Both the position numbers and the translations under genes were made by a program. From contig NZ_KB892705.1 of assembly GCF_000373905.1 (NCBI RefSeq), positions 3,391,184 to 3,455,183 of the forward strand: DNA of 64,000 nucleotides, written 5' to 3'. The DNA comes from Mycobacterium sp. 155. Its GTDB lineage: Bacteria > Actinomycetota > Actinomycetes > Mycobacteriales > Mycobacteriaceae. The stretch's first letter is position 1; each line of letters begins with the position of its first letter. This document shows positions 51,108-60,151 of this stretch, in pieces. Below the pieces are notes generated by a model, which saw only the letters and a program-made list of their open reading frames with translations, searched no databases and was not told the DNA's origin.

Positions 51108-51743
51108 TCACTCGGCGAGGTCGTTGCTATGTGCCTGATGTGCGCGCAAATCCATTGAGAAAGCTGCCCAGTCGCCGTGCTTCGCTGTCCGCAGCAATGA
51201 GTGGTGCTCGGACATGACACGGTCGGGATCCCGGTTGACGATGGGACTGCGCAGAATCGACACATACTGACGGTCTTGCAGCCGATCGTAGATCGACAAC
51301 ATGACGGAGTTTCCCGCCAACTCGACGAACGCACGGTGAAACTGCATCGCCAGAGTCGCGAAGCCGGGAAAGTCTCCGTCGTCCAGCGCCTGCTGCTGTT
51401 GTTGCAGATTTGCCGCGAGTCGGTGGCCGAGGACCTCGCGGGCGCCGGCGTCTGCCAGTTGCACACCTGCCGATTCGAACGCGTGTCGCACCTGCGCCGA
51501 TTCGCGAACTTCGTCAGCACTGAGTTCGCGTACCAGTGCGCCACGTTTCGGATAGATGGTGACGAACCCCTCCTGCTGCAGGCGTCCTAGCGCCGCGCGG
51601 ACGGGAGTTCGGCTCATCGACATCGACGTCGCCAACGTCGACTCGCTGAGCATGGAGCCTGGCGCGTACTCGCCGCGAATGATGGCAGCACGAATGTCGG
51701 CATAAGCACGCCCCGCGGCGTTGACCGCCGTCTCGTCGCCCAT
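51108..51743 (-). CDS. GntR-family regulator (FCD subfamily)
   Basis: The 211-residue protein has an N-terminal winged helix (AYADIRAAIIRGEYAPGSML, then STLATSMSMSRTPVRAALGRL) and a C-terminal all-helical FCD ligand domain with metal-binding His residues (QFHRAFVELAGN, EHHSLLRTAKHGD, AHQAHSND). It probably controls the downstream alcohol dehydrogenase and the divergent MFS transporter. ATG at 51743; a GTG at 51746 is also possible. Confidence 0.86.
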   Translation of the reverse strand: MGDETAVNAAGRAYADIRAAIIRGEYAPGSMLSESTLATSMSMSRTPVRAALGRLQQEGFVTIYPKRGALVRELSADEVRESAQVRHAFESAGVQLADAGAREVLGHRLAANLQQQQQALDDGDFPGFATLAMQFHRAFVELAGNSVMLSIYDRLQDRQYVSILRSPIVNRDPDRVMSEHHSLLRTAKHGDWAAFSMDLRAHQAHSNDLAE

Positions 51744-51788
51744 CACGCCCCCTGCCGCCCGCCCAAACCGACTCCGACTTGCGCCTAC

Positions 51789-51808
51789 CTAGAATACAAC
51801 TAGGATAC
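51789..51808. promoter_or_regulatory. Phased direct repeat in the gntR–MFS divergent region
   Basis: CTAGAATAC (51789–51797) and CTAGGATAC (51800–51808) repeat with an 11-bp period, followed by TAG. They lie between divergent gntR (start 51743) and the MFS gene (start 51896). GTAT…CTAG-type half-sites in this position are likely bound by the GntR protein. Confidence 0.45.
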
Positions 51809-51895
51809 TAGATGCTGTCACCGACCTCGAGGCACAGCCGCCCGCCACGATCCCCGAGACGACAGGGCCCCCGACCAACCGAGAAGGGTAACGTC

Positions 51896-53191
51896 ATGTC
51901 ACAAGCGGATCGTGTGCCGCTCAACAACATCGAGCCTCTCGGCCAAGAGCGAGTCGAGAAGAGCCGCTGGAGCGACGACGACGTCCGGCGAGTCCAGAAA
52001 CGCACTTTCGGTGTGGTGATCATCAGCCAGATCCTCGGCGGCGCTGGTCTCGCCGCAGGAGTGTCGGTGGGCGCACTGCTGGCTCGGGACATGCTCGGAG
52101 CGGAGAATGTGTCGGGCGTGCCTGCCGCACTGTTCACGCTCGGGTCGGCGTCAGCGGCGTTTCTGATCGGCCGTCTCACGCAGAGGTGGGGCCGTCGGAT
52201 GGGGCTCGGTCTGGGATTCACGGCGGGCGGTCTCGGCGCTCTTGGTGTGGTGGTCGCCGCCGCCAGCGCAAACGTCGCACTGCTGTTCGGGGCACTATTC
52301 GTCTACGGGGCCGGTACCGCGACCAACCTGCAAGCCCGCTACGCCGGCACCGACCTGGCCGAACCAGCCAGACGCGGGACGGCGATCAGCGTGGCGTTGA
52401 CGGCGACAACGGTGGGCGCTGTCGCTGGGCCAAACCTGATCGCTCCCATGGGAAAAGTCGCTCTCAGCATCGGAATTCCGGTATTGGCCGGTCCGTTCCT
52501 GCTCGCTGCCGTTACCTACACCGCCGCGGGACTGGTCCTCATCGCGATGCTGCGCCCTGACCCGTACTTCGTCGCCCGTGACCTCTCAGAGGCGCCGGCG
52601 CGAGCAGTCGAGCGTCCGTCGACCACTGCGGATCTGCACCCGAAAACCGGCGCCTACGTGGGCGCCATGGTGATGGTCGTGTCCCAAATGGCGATGACGG
52701 CGGTCATGACTATGACGCCGATACACATGCAAAGCCACCACCACGATCTGTCGGCTGTGGGCATGGTGATCGGATTCCACATCGCCGCAATGTACTTGCC
52801 GTCGCTGGTGACCGGCGTTCTGGTCGACAAGGTCGGACGATCGGCGATGGCGGCAGTCTCGGGTGTCACCCTGCTCGCGGCGGGCCTGGTCGCCGCACTT
52901 GCCCCCGGGTCGTCACTGCCGTGGATGATCACCGCACTGATCCTGCTCGGCATGGGCTGGAACTTCGGTCTGATCGCGGGCACCGCCTTCGTGGTCGACG
53001 CGACCGACCCGACCAACAGACCGCGAATCCAAGGGACCATCGACGTTGCCATCGCGGTCGCCGGAGCCGCCGGTGCTGCGTTATCAGGCGTGATGATGGC
53101 GAGCAGCGGCTACGCGGCACTCTCACTCACCGCCGGACTCGTCAGTCTCATCCTGGTTCCTACGCTGCTCTGGCACCGTCGAGTCGGCTGA
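51896..53191 (+). CDS. MFS transporter (12 helices)
   Basis: The 431-residue protein has 12 predicted helices. Visible are motif A as RLTQRWGRRMGLGLGF and the second-half VDKVGRSAMAAVSGVT, typical of small MFS transporters, with a cytoplasmic N-terminus (SQADRVPLNNIEPLGQERVE). MSQADRV at 51896 is a better start than 51812, with GAGAAGGG upstream. It is divergent from gntR and the alcohol dehydrogenase and may move the ligand of that system. The H-rich loop MQSHHHDLS (between helices 7 and 8) is unusual. Confidence 0.85.
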   Translation: MSQADRVPLNNIEPLGQERVEKSRWSDDDVRRVQKRTFGVVIISQILGGAGLAAGVSVGALLARDMLGAENVSGVPAALFTLGSASAAFLIGRLTQRWGRRMGLGLGFTAGGLGALGVVVAAASANVALLFGALFVYGAGTATNLQARYAGTDLAEPARRGTAISVALTATTVGAVAGPNLIAPMGKVALSIGIPVLAGPFLLAAVTYTAAGLVLIAMLRPDPYFVARDLSEAPARAVERPSTTADLHPKTGAYVGAMVMVVSQMAMTAVMTMTPIHMQSHHHDLSAVGMVIGFHIAAMYLPSLVTGVLVDKVGRSAMAAVSGVTLLAAGLVAALAPGSSLPWMITALILLGMGWNFGLIAGTAFVVDATDPTNRPRIQGTIDVAIAVAGAAGAALSGVMMASSGYAALSLTAGLVSLILVPTLLWHRRVG

Positions 53192-53816
53192 TGGACTTTC
53201 CTTCTTTCACATCGCTCGCGGGGTGTCGACGAATCCGGCGGTTAGTTTCCGTGCGGGCGAGCCGCTTTCGCACCCAACGGCCCGAAGCAGGCCGACCCGG
53301 CCGTAACTCCAAAACGGTGGGCGACACCTCACCCCCAGTGACCGGCATCCTCGTGCGCTGGCGGTTGAAGTGCCCTCGTTGACCGGGCCCCACCCCGTGG
53401 GGACCTGCCACCGGCGGTGGAACGCTTGGCCGTAACCGCGCAACTCGTCGCGAGCGACCGCGATGGCCACGTGAATCTCGTTGTTGCCGTTGCAGTATAT
53501 GCATCTCATGCCCAGCGGTATAGATTGGGCCATCCGTCGGCGTCGATCTGCCGCCGCGGGTACTGTCCTTGAAGACGGACGGGAAGCTATCGCGTTCGGC
53601 TTGATGGAGCCCTCCGAGAAAACGGGGAAGTCTGGAGGACGCAGACGATGAGTTCGGGCTCGGCACGCCGCGGCGACTTCCACGTCTCGACTATGAACTG
53701 CGTACCGGTGACATATGTACGGTGAGAGATTCGTCAGCGCCATGCCTGGCCTGGAATTCTCTGATGACGATCATGAACACTGCAATTCACTCTCTCCGCC
53801 ATAAGACATATGGGCT
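53192..53816. other. 625-bp stretch without a secure gene
   Basis: No frame here can be trusted. A minus-strand frame starting at 53509 has good G/C third positions for about 50 codons (MRCIYCNGNNEIHVAIAVAR, then DELRGYGQAFHRRWQ) and then decays, which could be a broken gene. A plus-strand 25-residue frame at 53648 has a ribosome site. Both could be chance. Confidence 0.5.
53648..53725 (+). CDS. Possible 25-residue small protein
   Basis: ATG at 53648 has GGAGG nine bases upstream and opens MSSGSARRGDFHVSTMNCVP… to a TGA at 53723. It lies in a gene-poor stretch. There is no homology I recognise, and translation is unproven. Confidence 0.25.
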   Translation: MSSGSARRGDFHVSTMNCVPVTYVR

Positions 53817-54059
53817 TCAGACGATGTCGATGACGAGCGCTGACGGACTCGTGCCCAACTCGACGGCCAACCGGGCGAGAACGGTCACCGTGCACCCACG
53901 GCATCCGTTCTCCAACTGGTTGAGGACTGAACGGTGAATGTCAGCGCGTTCAGCCAGGGCTCGCTGGCTCAGCCCCACCTTTTCGCGGCGTAGTCGAATG
54001 TTGGCCCCAATCCGGGCTTGGACTGTCAGTTCGTCAAACTGTTCGGCCTCGTGCATCAT
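53817..54059 (-). CDS. XRE-family helix-turn-helix protein
   Basis: The 80-residue protein is a single Cro/CI helix-turn-helix: IGANIRLRREKVGLSQRALA, then ERADIHRSVLNQLENGCRGC and TVTVLARLAVELGTSPSALV. A second ATG at 54056 is in frame; AGAGGAC lies upstream of the first. No toxin gene or prophage module is next to it; it stands alone in gene-poor, A+T-richer DNA, which suggests acquisition. Target unknown. Confidence 0.72.
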   Translation of the reverse strand: MMHEAEQFDELTVQARIGANIRLRREKVGLSQRALAERADIHRSVLNQLENGCRGCTVTVLARLAVELGTSPSALVIDIV

Positions 54060-54815
54060 CGTCCTCTGATCAGCATTACATGTGTGTTGCCCGTAGTCTC
54101 CAAACTTAGAGAGCAGCATCGCCTTGGAACTGAGTATCACCAATCGCGTACTTCCAGTACGTCTCGAGATTTGGTCGTTGTTTGCGCGTGCTCCAGATAG
54201 ATAGGCGATCTGTCACCGTTGAGCGCCAGACCGCGACCAAAGATGCAGCACTCCAACGATTTCCGGATAGTAAATCCCGTCGAGCGGATACAGATCGCCG
54301 CACCGGAGACTACCCGTGCAGCTACTTCCCGCGACTGCATCGCCGCCAGATACTCTTCATTTCTCCCGCCGCCATCGCGGGCTTGTTCAGCCGGTCGGAC
54401 CGCTTCCAGATGCGCTGGGCTTCGCGAGCGTGGTTGTAGTGGCAGACCTCCTTGCTCGGATCTACGGCCCACTGATGCCGCCTCTACTAGCCAGCTCTTG
54501 CCCAGGAGGCCGACGCAAAAACGAACCCAGTGCGACCGACAGTGGAATACCCAACTGAAGTATATTGTCGCGCAAGATAATCCATCCTCACTGGGAGCTC
54601 CACTGTCTCCGGCCCCACTGGCATGTCATAGCCGCCAGCGGACCAGTCGGGGCGATCGGTCAGCTAGCGACCGAGAAGTGAGTTCCACTTTAGATCTGGA
54701 TTTCGCTGCGGTCCCCGTTCCAGAAAATGTCGAATCTTTGACCTGGCTCGCTTTGGTGCGGCCATAAGTGTGGGCGCCGAGGAGGTCCCGCCAGCCTTCG
54801 GTGAGGCCGACGTGC
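54060..54815. other. 756-bp A+T-richer stretch without a recognisable gene
   Basis: The region between the XRE gene and ureD has clearly more A+T than its surroundings in places (for example around 54540–54600 and 54680–54740). It contains several short frames on both strands, none with a ribosome site, codon bias or familiar motif. It is probably degenerate or recently acquired DNA. Confidence 0.5.
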
Positions 54816-55679
54816 TCAACATTTCAGGATGCGACGAGCTGGCTTGTCAGCCAGGGCCGGCCGCACCTGCCGCCACACCTCGTACACCGCGTCGTGCACG
54901 CGCCACGTGGCCGAGCCAAGGATGCGCACCACGAGAATCCCGCTGCGCACACTGGCGCCTGCATGGATCGTTTCGTCGGCGCTGAGTGCCTGTTCGACCT
55001 GCGCGGCCAAGCCATCGTCGGGGTGCCCGTAAACCACGATCGTGCCCAGTACGCAATGCCCGCCCCAAGTCCGTGCGATCTTGGGTATATCGGCCCCCTC
55101 GGCAATCAGGTTGTCGAGGTACCGCGGGACACCGTCGATATCTACCTGGAAGCGAGATCGTAACGCGGTAAAGCCAAACAGCTCATCGCGACGGAAATGT
55201 ACCCGCCCCGCCACCATGACTTCGGCTGCGAACAGCCGCGAGGGCGAGGTCAAGCAGAACCGGGTGTCGCGCACGGCCCGGCACCCTGCATACGGGATCA
55301 CCTCGTCCGGTACGTACTCCAGCAGGGCGTTGGAGCCCACGTCGAAGCGGTAGGACTCCGCGGAACTGCCGCCACCCTCGCTTCGGTAGAACTTGGTGGC
55401 TTCGGTGGTGGTCACCAGCGCCCGGGTGCCCGGCTCCATGGTCAGGTGGAACCGCCCGCTGTCGCCTTCGACGAATCCGCCGCCGGAGTTCTGCACCAGA
55501 AGAAACGGTTGGTCATCGTTGTCCTGATAATGGGCACCGTGCCACTGGTAGGGGATTCGCCGAAACGTCGGTTGTAAGCGCGTCTTGCCGCGTTCGACCA
55601 TGGCGCGCACCACCAGCGACCCGTGTTTGCCTATCTCACCGGACGAGTACGCCGATGCGTCCAAGGTCGCCGTCGTCAT
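54816..55679 (-). CDS. ureD: Urease accessory protein UreD
   Basis: The 287-residue protein matches UreD/Ure[21 protein letters not shown], then [34 protein letters not shown] and [16 protein letters not shown]. UreD binds the urease apoenzyme and, with UreF and UreG, delivers nickel. The ATG at 55679 overlaps the ureG stop as ATGA; the longer frame lies inside ureG. It is the last gene of the cluster. Placing ureD after ureG is normal for mycobacteria. Confidence 0.9.
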   Translation of the reverse strand: MTTATLDASAYSSGEIGKHGSLVVRAMVERGKTRLQPTFRRIPYQWHGAHYQDNDDQPFLLVQNSGGGFVEGDSGRFHLTMEPGTRALVTTTEATKFYRSEGGGSSAESYRFDVGSNALLEYVPDEVIPYAGCRAVRDTRFCLTSPSRLFAAEVMVAGRVHFRRDELFGFTALRSRFQVDIDGVPRYLDNLIAEGADIPKIARTWGGHCVLGTIVVYGHPDDGLAAQVEQALSADETIHAGASVRSGILVVRILGSATWRVHDAVYEVWRQVRPALADKPARRILKC

Positions 55680-56299
55680 CGCGGCAATGCTGCGTCGAGA
55701 AACATGAGATCGCGTTCGATCCACGCGATCACGTCGTTCAGGCCCTGCTCCGACATCAGATCGGTGAACAGGAAGGGTCGCTCCCCGCGTTGCTTGAGCG
55801 AATCCCTGCGCATCACATCGAGGCTGGCGTGGACCATCTCGGCGAGGTCGATCTTATTGATCACCAGCAGATCTGACTTGGTGACCCCAGGCCCACCCTT
55901 GCGCGGGATCTTGTCACCGCCGGAGACATCGATGACGTAGATGTGCGCGTCGACGAGATCGGGGCTGAATGTCGCCGCCAGATTGTCGCCACCGCTTTCG
56001 ACGAAGATGAGGTCGAGATCTGGATGCCGGCTCACCATGGTGTCGACGGCATGCAGGTTCATCGAGACGTCTTCGCGGATGGCGGTGTGCGGACAGCCGC
56101 CGGTCTCCACGCCCATGATTCGATCGGGAGGCAGCGCACCACTGCGGGTGAGGAATTCGGCGTCCTCGCGGGTGAAGATGTCGTTGGTGATGGCCGCGAC
56201 CGAATGGTTGGCCGACATCTTGCGGGCCAGCCGCTCAATCAGCGCGGTCTTGCCGGAACCGACGGGGCCGCCGACGCCGAGGCGAATCGGTTTACGCAT
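55676..56299 (-). CDS. ureG: Urease accessory GTPase UreG
   Basis: The 207-residue protein is a SIMIBI GTPase: P-loop [36 protein letters not shown] with the nickel-binding [20 protein letters not shown] and the NKxD-type motif [11 protein letters not shown]. UreG hydrolyses GTP to drive nickel insertion into urease. It begins 13 bp after ureF and overlaps ureD. Confidence 0.95.
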   Translation of the reverse strand: MRKPIRLGVGGPVGSGKTALIERLARKMSANHSVAAITNDIFTREDAEFLTRSGALPPDRIMGVETGGCPHTAIREDVSMNLHAVDTMVSRHPDLDLIFVESGGDNLAATFSPDLVDAHIYVIDVSGGDKIPRKGGPGVTKSDLLVINKIDLAEMVHASLDVMRRDSLKQRGERPFLFTDLMSEQGLNDVIAWIERDLMFLDAALPR

Positions 56300-56312
56300 T
56301 GGAGCAGTCCTT

Positions 56313-57002
56313 TCAGGAAATGCAGAGACGCGTGGTCAAGCGCTCGTGGCGCATGCTGGCAATCTCCAGAAGTGGTGTCATAGAACAGATTTCGTCAATA
56401 GACATGATGGCGGCTCGCTCCGCACAACGCTGCACCAAACCGCGGCTGTCTGCCAGTAACGCCTGCACGTCGCGCTGACCGAGGGGCAGCAAACGACCCA
56501 CCACACCCACCAGATTCGAGTACGCGGTGAACAGGTACGCGTTCAGGGCGGTCTCCCGAGGAACGCCGTGTACGTCGGCATACACCCCGAACACGATGGC
56601 GGCGTGCCCGGCCGCGGTGCCGGCGCGGACCACGGCCGCGTAGTCCTGCACCTGGGTGCCGAAGGCCTCTTCGACCGTGCGCAGCGTCGCGCGGCCGGTC
56701 ACCGAACTGGCTTCCAACGGCTCTTTACCGGACTTGATCGCGCTCAAGATGTGGTCCAACGCGAGCAGGTCGTCGAAGCGTCCGAGACGGTGCGCGTCAT
56801 GCGCCAGCCCGACGATCACCCCCTCAGAGGGCGCCGCACTGAGCTCCATCCATTGATCAGCCCACTCGCGCAACGACTTTCGATCGACGATCAGCGCACT
56901 GTCCAACAGGGTCTCGAAGCCCGCAGAATGGGCATAGGTGCCCGAGGGGAATGCCGCACTGGTGACCTGCAACAGATACAGCAGCCCCTGGTCATCAGTC
57001 AT
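56313..57002 (-). CDS. ureF: Urease accessory protein UreF
   Basis: The 229-residue protein has the UreF pattern: [27 protein letters not shown], and the C-terminal [20 protein letters not shown], then [13 protein letters not shown]. UreF links UreG to the UreD–urease complex. The ATG at 57002 overlaps the end of ureE by 8 bp. The frame extends to 57125 inside ureE without support. Confidence 0.9.
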   Translation of the reverse strand: MTDDQGLLYLLQVTSAAFPSGTYAHSAGFETLLDSALIVDRKSLREWADQWMELSAAPSEGVIVGLAHDAHRLGRFDDLLALDHILSAIKSGKEPLEASSVTGRATLRTVEEAFGTQVQDYAAVVRAGTAAGHAAIVFGVYADVHGVPRETALNAYLFTAYSNLVGVVGRLLPLGQRDVQALLADSRGLVQRCAERAAIMSIDEICSMTPLLEIASMRHERLTTRLCIS

Positions 57003-57453
57003 GCGAATGTCCGCCCACCGCCCTAATGCGTTGCCCGACCAGGGGAGCCGTCGTACGCGTGTAGGCGATCCCTGCCTCGTCCAATGCCTGCCCGGTAGAG
57101 TGCTCGTACGGTGTCCGCATGGCATCGTCGCTGAAGCGGACGGGCCGGTGCAGGTTGCCCATCACGAAAGCGGCGGCCCCCCAATCCCTTGCCGTTGCGG
57201 GCGACACCACCAGGATGTCCTCGTCGCAGGCCTGGACGACTACGGCCACGTGACCGTCCATCGCCAGCACATCGCCGTCGTCGAGGTCGGAACCGCGATC
57301 CAACGAGATACGTACCTCACGGCCGCCTTCCGAACGCACCTTCATATGCCCGCGGGCGCGTTCGTCGGCGGTGAGGATCACCGGATCGATCTCTACGCTG
57401 TCGATCGTCTCTATCGACCCGAGTTTTGCGGTCACCACATTGTTGGTGCTCAT
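56995..57453 (-). CDS. ureE: Urease nickel chaperone UreE
   Basis: The 152-residue protein matches UreE in fold: ARGHMKVRSEGGREVRISLD, then LDDGDVLAMDGHVAVVVQAC, and GNLHRPVRFSDDAMRTPYEH with the conserved nickel His. The tail GGHSHD is a short His-rich end. UreE brings nickel to UreG. It begins 10 bp after ureC. Confidence 0.88.
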   Translation of the reverse strand: MSTNNVVTAKLGSIETIDSVEIDPVILTADERARGHMKVRSEGGREVRISLDRGSDLDDGDVLAMDGHVAVVVQACDEDILVVSPATARDWGAAAFVMGNLHRPVRFSDDAMRTPYEHSTGQALDEAGIAYTRTTAPLVGQRIRAVGGHSHD

Positions 57454-57463
57454 GGAATCCTCT

Positions 57464-59170
57464 CTAACGCAGGTAATACAGCTGGCCCAGCGGCAATGTC
57501 TTCGCTGCCTTCACGGTGATACGTTTGCCGTCGACGGTGACGGCGTACGTCTCCGGGTCGATGCTGATGTCGGGCATGTAGTTGTTGTGGATCATGTCGC
57601 GCTTCGAGATCGACCTGCTCCGCTTGATCGGCCGCAACTCCTGGCAGTCGATACGGTCGGCCAATCCGTTGTCGATCGCGGCCTGGGTGACGAAGGAGTA
57701 CGCCAACCGGCGGGGGTTGCGCCCGTAATAGCCGTATTGGGGGCGATACTTGAGCGGCTGACCGGTCATCAGCGAGCCGGCGGGATCGCCCATCGCCGAC
57801 CACGAGATGAACCCGCCCTTGAGAATCAATTCTGGTTTGGCGATGAACATTTCGGGCCGCCAGAACACCAGGTCGGCCATCTTGCCCGGGGTGATCGAGC
57901 CGACGTAGGAGTCGATTCCGATGCAGATCGCCGGGTTGATGGTGACCTTGGCGAGATACCTCTTGATCCGGAAGTTGTCGTTGCGGTCACTATCCTGAGG
58001 CAACGGGCCGGTGCGCACCTTGCTGACCGCGGCGAGTTGGAAGGCGCGCTGGGCACTTTCGGCCGCCCGGCCCACGCCCTGGCTGTCCGACCCGATCATG
58101 GAAATGGCGCCCATGTCATGAAGTACGTCTTCGGCACGCATGGTCTCGGCGCGGGCCCGGCCCTGAATGAAGGCCATATCGGAGGGAACGGCCTTGTTGA
58201 GATTGTGACATGTGATGAGCATGTCTATTTCTTCGTCATAAGTGTTGAGCGAGAAGGGGTTTGTCGGGTTGGTGGAGCTGGGCAGAATATTGGCCTCGCC
58301 CACGCACCGCATCATGTCTGGCGCGTTCCCGCCCCCGGCGCCTTCACAGTGGTAGATGTGCATGACGCGACCGCCGATGGCCGCCATGGTGTCTTCGTAG
58401 AAGCCCGTTTCGTTCAGCGTGTCGGCATGCAGCTGCACCTGGAAGTCATATTCGTCGGCAACCCGCAGGCAGGTCCGGATGGCCGACGGTGAGCTGGACC
58501 AGTCCTCGTGGATCTTCATCCCCGTGGCTCCACCGAGCACCTGCTCGATGATCGAGGCCGGGTCGGACGAGTTGCCCTTGCCGAAGTTGCCGAAGTTCAG
58601 TGGGAAATCGGCCATGGCCTCCAGCATGCGCTGCAGGTTCCAGGCCCCTGGGCATTCGATGCCCACGGTCTTGGGCCCCGAACCGCCGCCGATCACGGTC
58701 GTAAAACCTGCGGACTGGTATTCGTAGAGCTGCTGCACCGAGTCGAAGTGCGGATGAATGTCGATCAGCCCGGCGGTGACGATCTGGCCTTCCACCGACA
58801 GGATGTCGGTGTTCGGACCGATGATCAGGCCCGGCGTGATCTCCATGACGTCGGGGTTGCCCGCCTTGCCGATTCCGACGATCTTGCCGTCGAGAATGCC
58901 GATGTCACACTTGATCACTCCGAGCACAGGATCGATCACCACGGCGTTGGTGACCACCATGTCCAGCGCGCCATCGGACCGCTTGAAACGGGACACCTGT
59001 CCCATGCCGTCCCGGATAGTCTTTCCGCCGCCGAATACCAGTTCGTCTCCGTAGGTGGTGTAATCGCGCTCGATCTCTGCCACCAGACCGGTGTCCGCGA
59101 GGCTGATGCGATCACCCGTCGTTGGCCCGTACTGCGTCGCATAGTCCGGACGGTTGATGTCGATGCTCAT
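57464..59170 (-). CDS. ureC: Urease alpha subunit UreC (divergent form)
   Basis: The 568-residue protein keeps the catalytic residues: metal His in DIHPHFDS (H139, H141), carbamylated K219 in GMKIHEDW, H248 and H274, the flap C321-H322 in LITCHNL and D362 in SDSQGVGR. Some usually invariant positions differ: the GAGGGHAPD motif reads GAGGGNAPD, and the flap CHH reads CHN. So it is a working-looking but divergent urease. It overlaps ureAB as ATGA. Together the cluster makes nickel urease (urea to ammonia and CO2). Confidence 0.92.
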   Translation of the reverse strand: MSIDINRPDYATQYGPTTGDRISLADTGLVAEIERDYTTYGDELVFGGGKTIRDGMGQVSRFKRSDGALDMVVTNAVVIDPVLGVIKCDIGILDGKIVGIGKAGNPDVMEITPGLIIGPNTDILSVEGQIVTAGLIDIHPHFDSVQQLYEYQSAGFTTVIGGGSGPKTVGIECPGAWNLQRMLEAMADFPLNFGNFGKGNSSDPASIIEQVLGGATGMKIHEDWSSSPSAIRTCLRVADEYDFQVQLHADTLNETGFYEDTMAAIGGRVMHIYHCEGAGGGNAPDMMRCVGEANILPSSTNPTNPFSLNTYDEEIDMLITCHNLNKAVPSDMAFIQGRARAETMRAEDVLHDMGAISMIGSDSQGVGRAAESAQRAFQLAAVSKVRTGPLPQDSDRNDNFRIKRYLAKVTINPAICIGIDSYVGSITPGKMADLVFWRPEMFIAKPELILKGGFISWSAMGDPAGSLMTGQPLKYRPQYGYYGRNPRRLAYSFVTQAAIDNGLADRIDCQELRPIKRSRSISKRDMIHNNYMPDISIDPETYAVTVDGKRITVKAAKTLPLGQLYYLR

Positions 59171-60000
59171 GAATTCGGCTCTCCGCTCGCTTCCTTGCCT
59201 GCCAGCATTTCCAAGGTCTCCCCTTCGAAGCAGTAGCCGCCTTCACGTAGGCGGCGCATCGCCTGCTCCTTGATCAGCTCGCTTCCGGTCGGACCGTTCG
59301 TAACGTCATTCATGCCCCTGGCAACTTGAGCTCCGCCCAGCCGGACCAGTTGGCAGCGGCGGCTCTGGCCCGGTTCGAAGCGCACCGATGTGCCGCTGGG
59401 AATGTCGAGACGGAAGCCAAACGCCGAGGATCGGTCGAATGCCAACGCGCGGTTGGCTTCAGCGACGTGGTAGTGCGCGCCCACCTGCACCGGCCGGTCC
59501 CCGGTATTAACGATATCGAGGACCAGCGTCTCACGGCCGACATTGATGGTGATGGGGGTCGGGGCGAACTCGATATGTCCGACCTTGTCCGGCTCGCCGA
59601 CTTCGAACGCCTCGTCCGGAACCCTCGACTCGGGAATAGGCGGAGGTGCCCACGACGCCGCAGGGGTCTCGTTGTCGCCGTCGGTGGCCTCCCCCCGGAT
59701 CGGGTCCATGACCGTCACAAGCTTGGTGCCATCCGGTAGAAGTGCCTCGACCTGAACGATTTTCAGCATCTCGGCGACACCGGTCATCACGTGCTCACGC
59801 CGCAGGATGGTGGCACCGTATTCCATGAGATCCGGGAGAATGGGAATGGAGCCCTCTCGAGCACGCTCAAGGACCTCGTCACAAATAAGAGCCACCGCCT
59901 CTGGCTGATTCAGCCGGATGCCCTTGGCCAGCCTCCGGCGCGCCATCTCGGCGGCAGTCCATAGCTGCATCCTCTCCTCCTCGCGGACCGTCAGGTGCAT
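59167..60000 (-). CDS. ureAB: Fused urease gamma-beta subunit UreAB
   Basis: The 277-residue protein joins a gamma subunit (about 1–105: WTAAEMARRRLAKGIRLNQP, then DLMEYGATILRREHVMTGVA) to a beta subunit (about 140–245: NVGRETLVLDIVNTGDRPVQ, then HYHVAEANRALAFDR, FRLDIPSGTSVRFEPGQ). A linker with Pro and Asp joins them, and a C-terminal extension (SELIKEQAMRRLREGGYC) follows the beta part. M. tuberculosis has separate ureA and ureB. Fusion occurs in Helicobacter and some other bacteria. It is the first gene of the enzyme cluster. Confidence 0.92.
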   Translation of the reverse strand: MHLTVREEERMQLWTAAEMARRRLAKGIRLNQPEAVALICDEVLERAREGSIPILPDLMEYGATILRREHVMTGVAEMLKIVQVEALLPDGTKLVTVMDPIRGEATDGDNETPAASWAPPPIPESRVPDEAFEVGEPDKVGHIEFAPTPITINVGRETLVLDIVNTGDRPVQVGAHYHVAEANRALAFDRSSAFGFRLDIPSGTSVRFEPGQSRRCQLVRLGGAQVARGMNDVTNGPTGSELIKEQAMRRLREGGYCFEGETLEMLAGKEASGEPNS

Positions 60001-60072
60001 CTGCTCTCCGTTTCGAGTATTTGTGGGTTGGCTGCCACGTCTTCAAAGTGATTGCGGGGCAATAATTTCAGG

Positions 60073-60104
60073 TTATAAGGCCCCGTCTCGGGGACACTAT
60101 AAGG
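60073..60104. promoter_or_regulatory. Hairpin with flanking TATAAGG repeats upstream of ureAB
   Basis: CCCCG-TCT-CGGGG (60081–60093) is a small hairpin, flanked by direct repeats TATAAGG (60074–60080 and 60098–60104). It lies 73–104 bp upstream of the ureAB ATG, in the 151-bp gap behind the transporter gene. It may be an operator or transcript processing site for the urease genes. Confidence 0.3.
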
Positions 60105-60151
60105 AAAACTCCGTACCGGCGCCCGGCGCACCATGACCACTACGGGCCCGA

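Noticed and set aside
53207..53743. A 178-codon minus-strand frame as a full gene
   Set aside because: Only about 50 codons after an internal Met have coding bias; the rest has poor codon use. I kept it as a possible remnant only.
53817..54059. Toxin–antitoxin pair around the XRE gene
   Set aside because: No small toxin-like gene is adjacent on either side.
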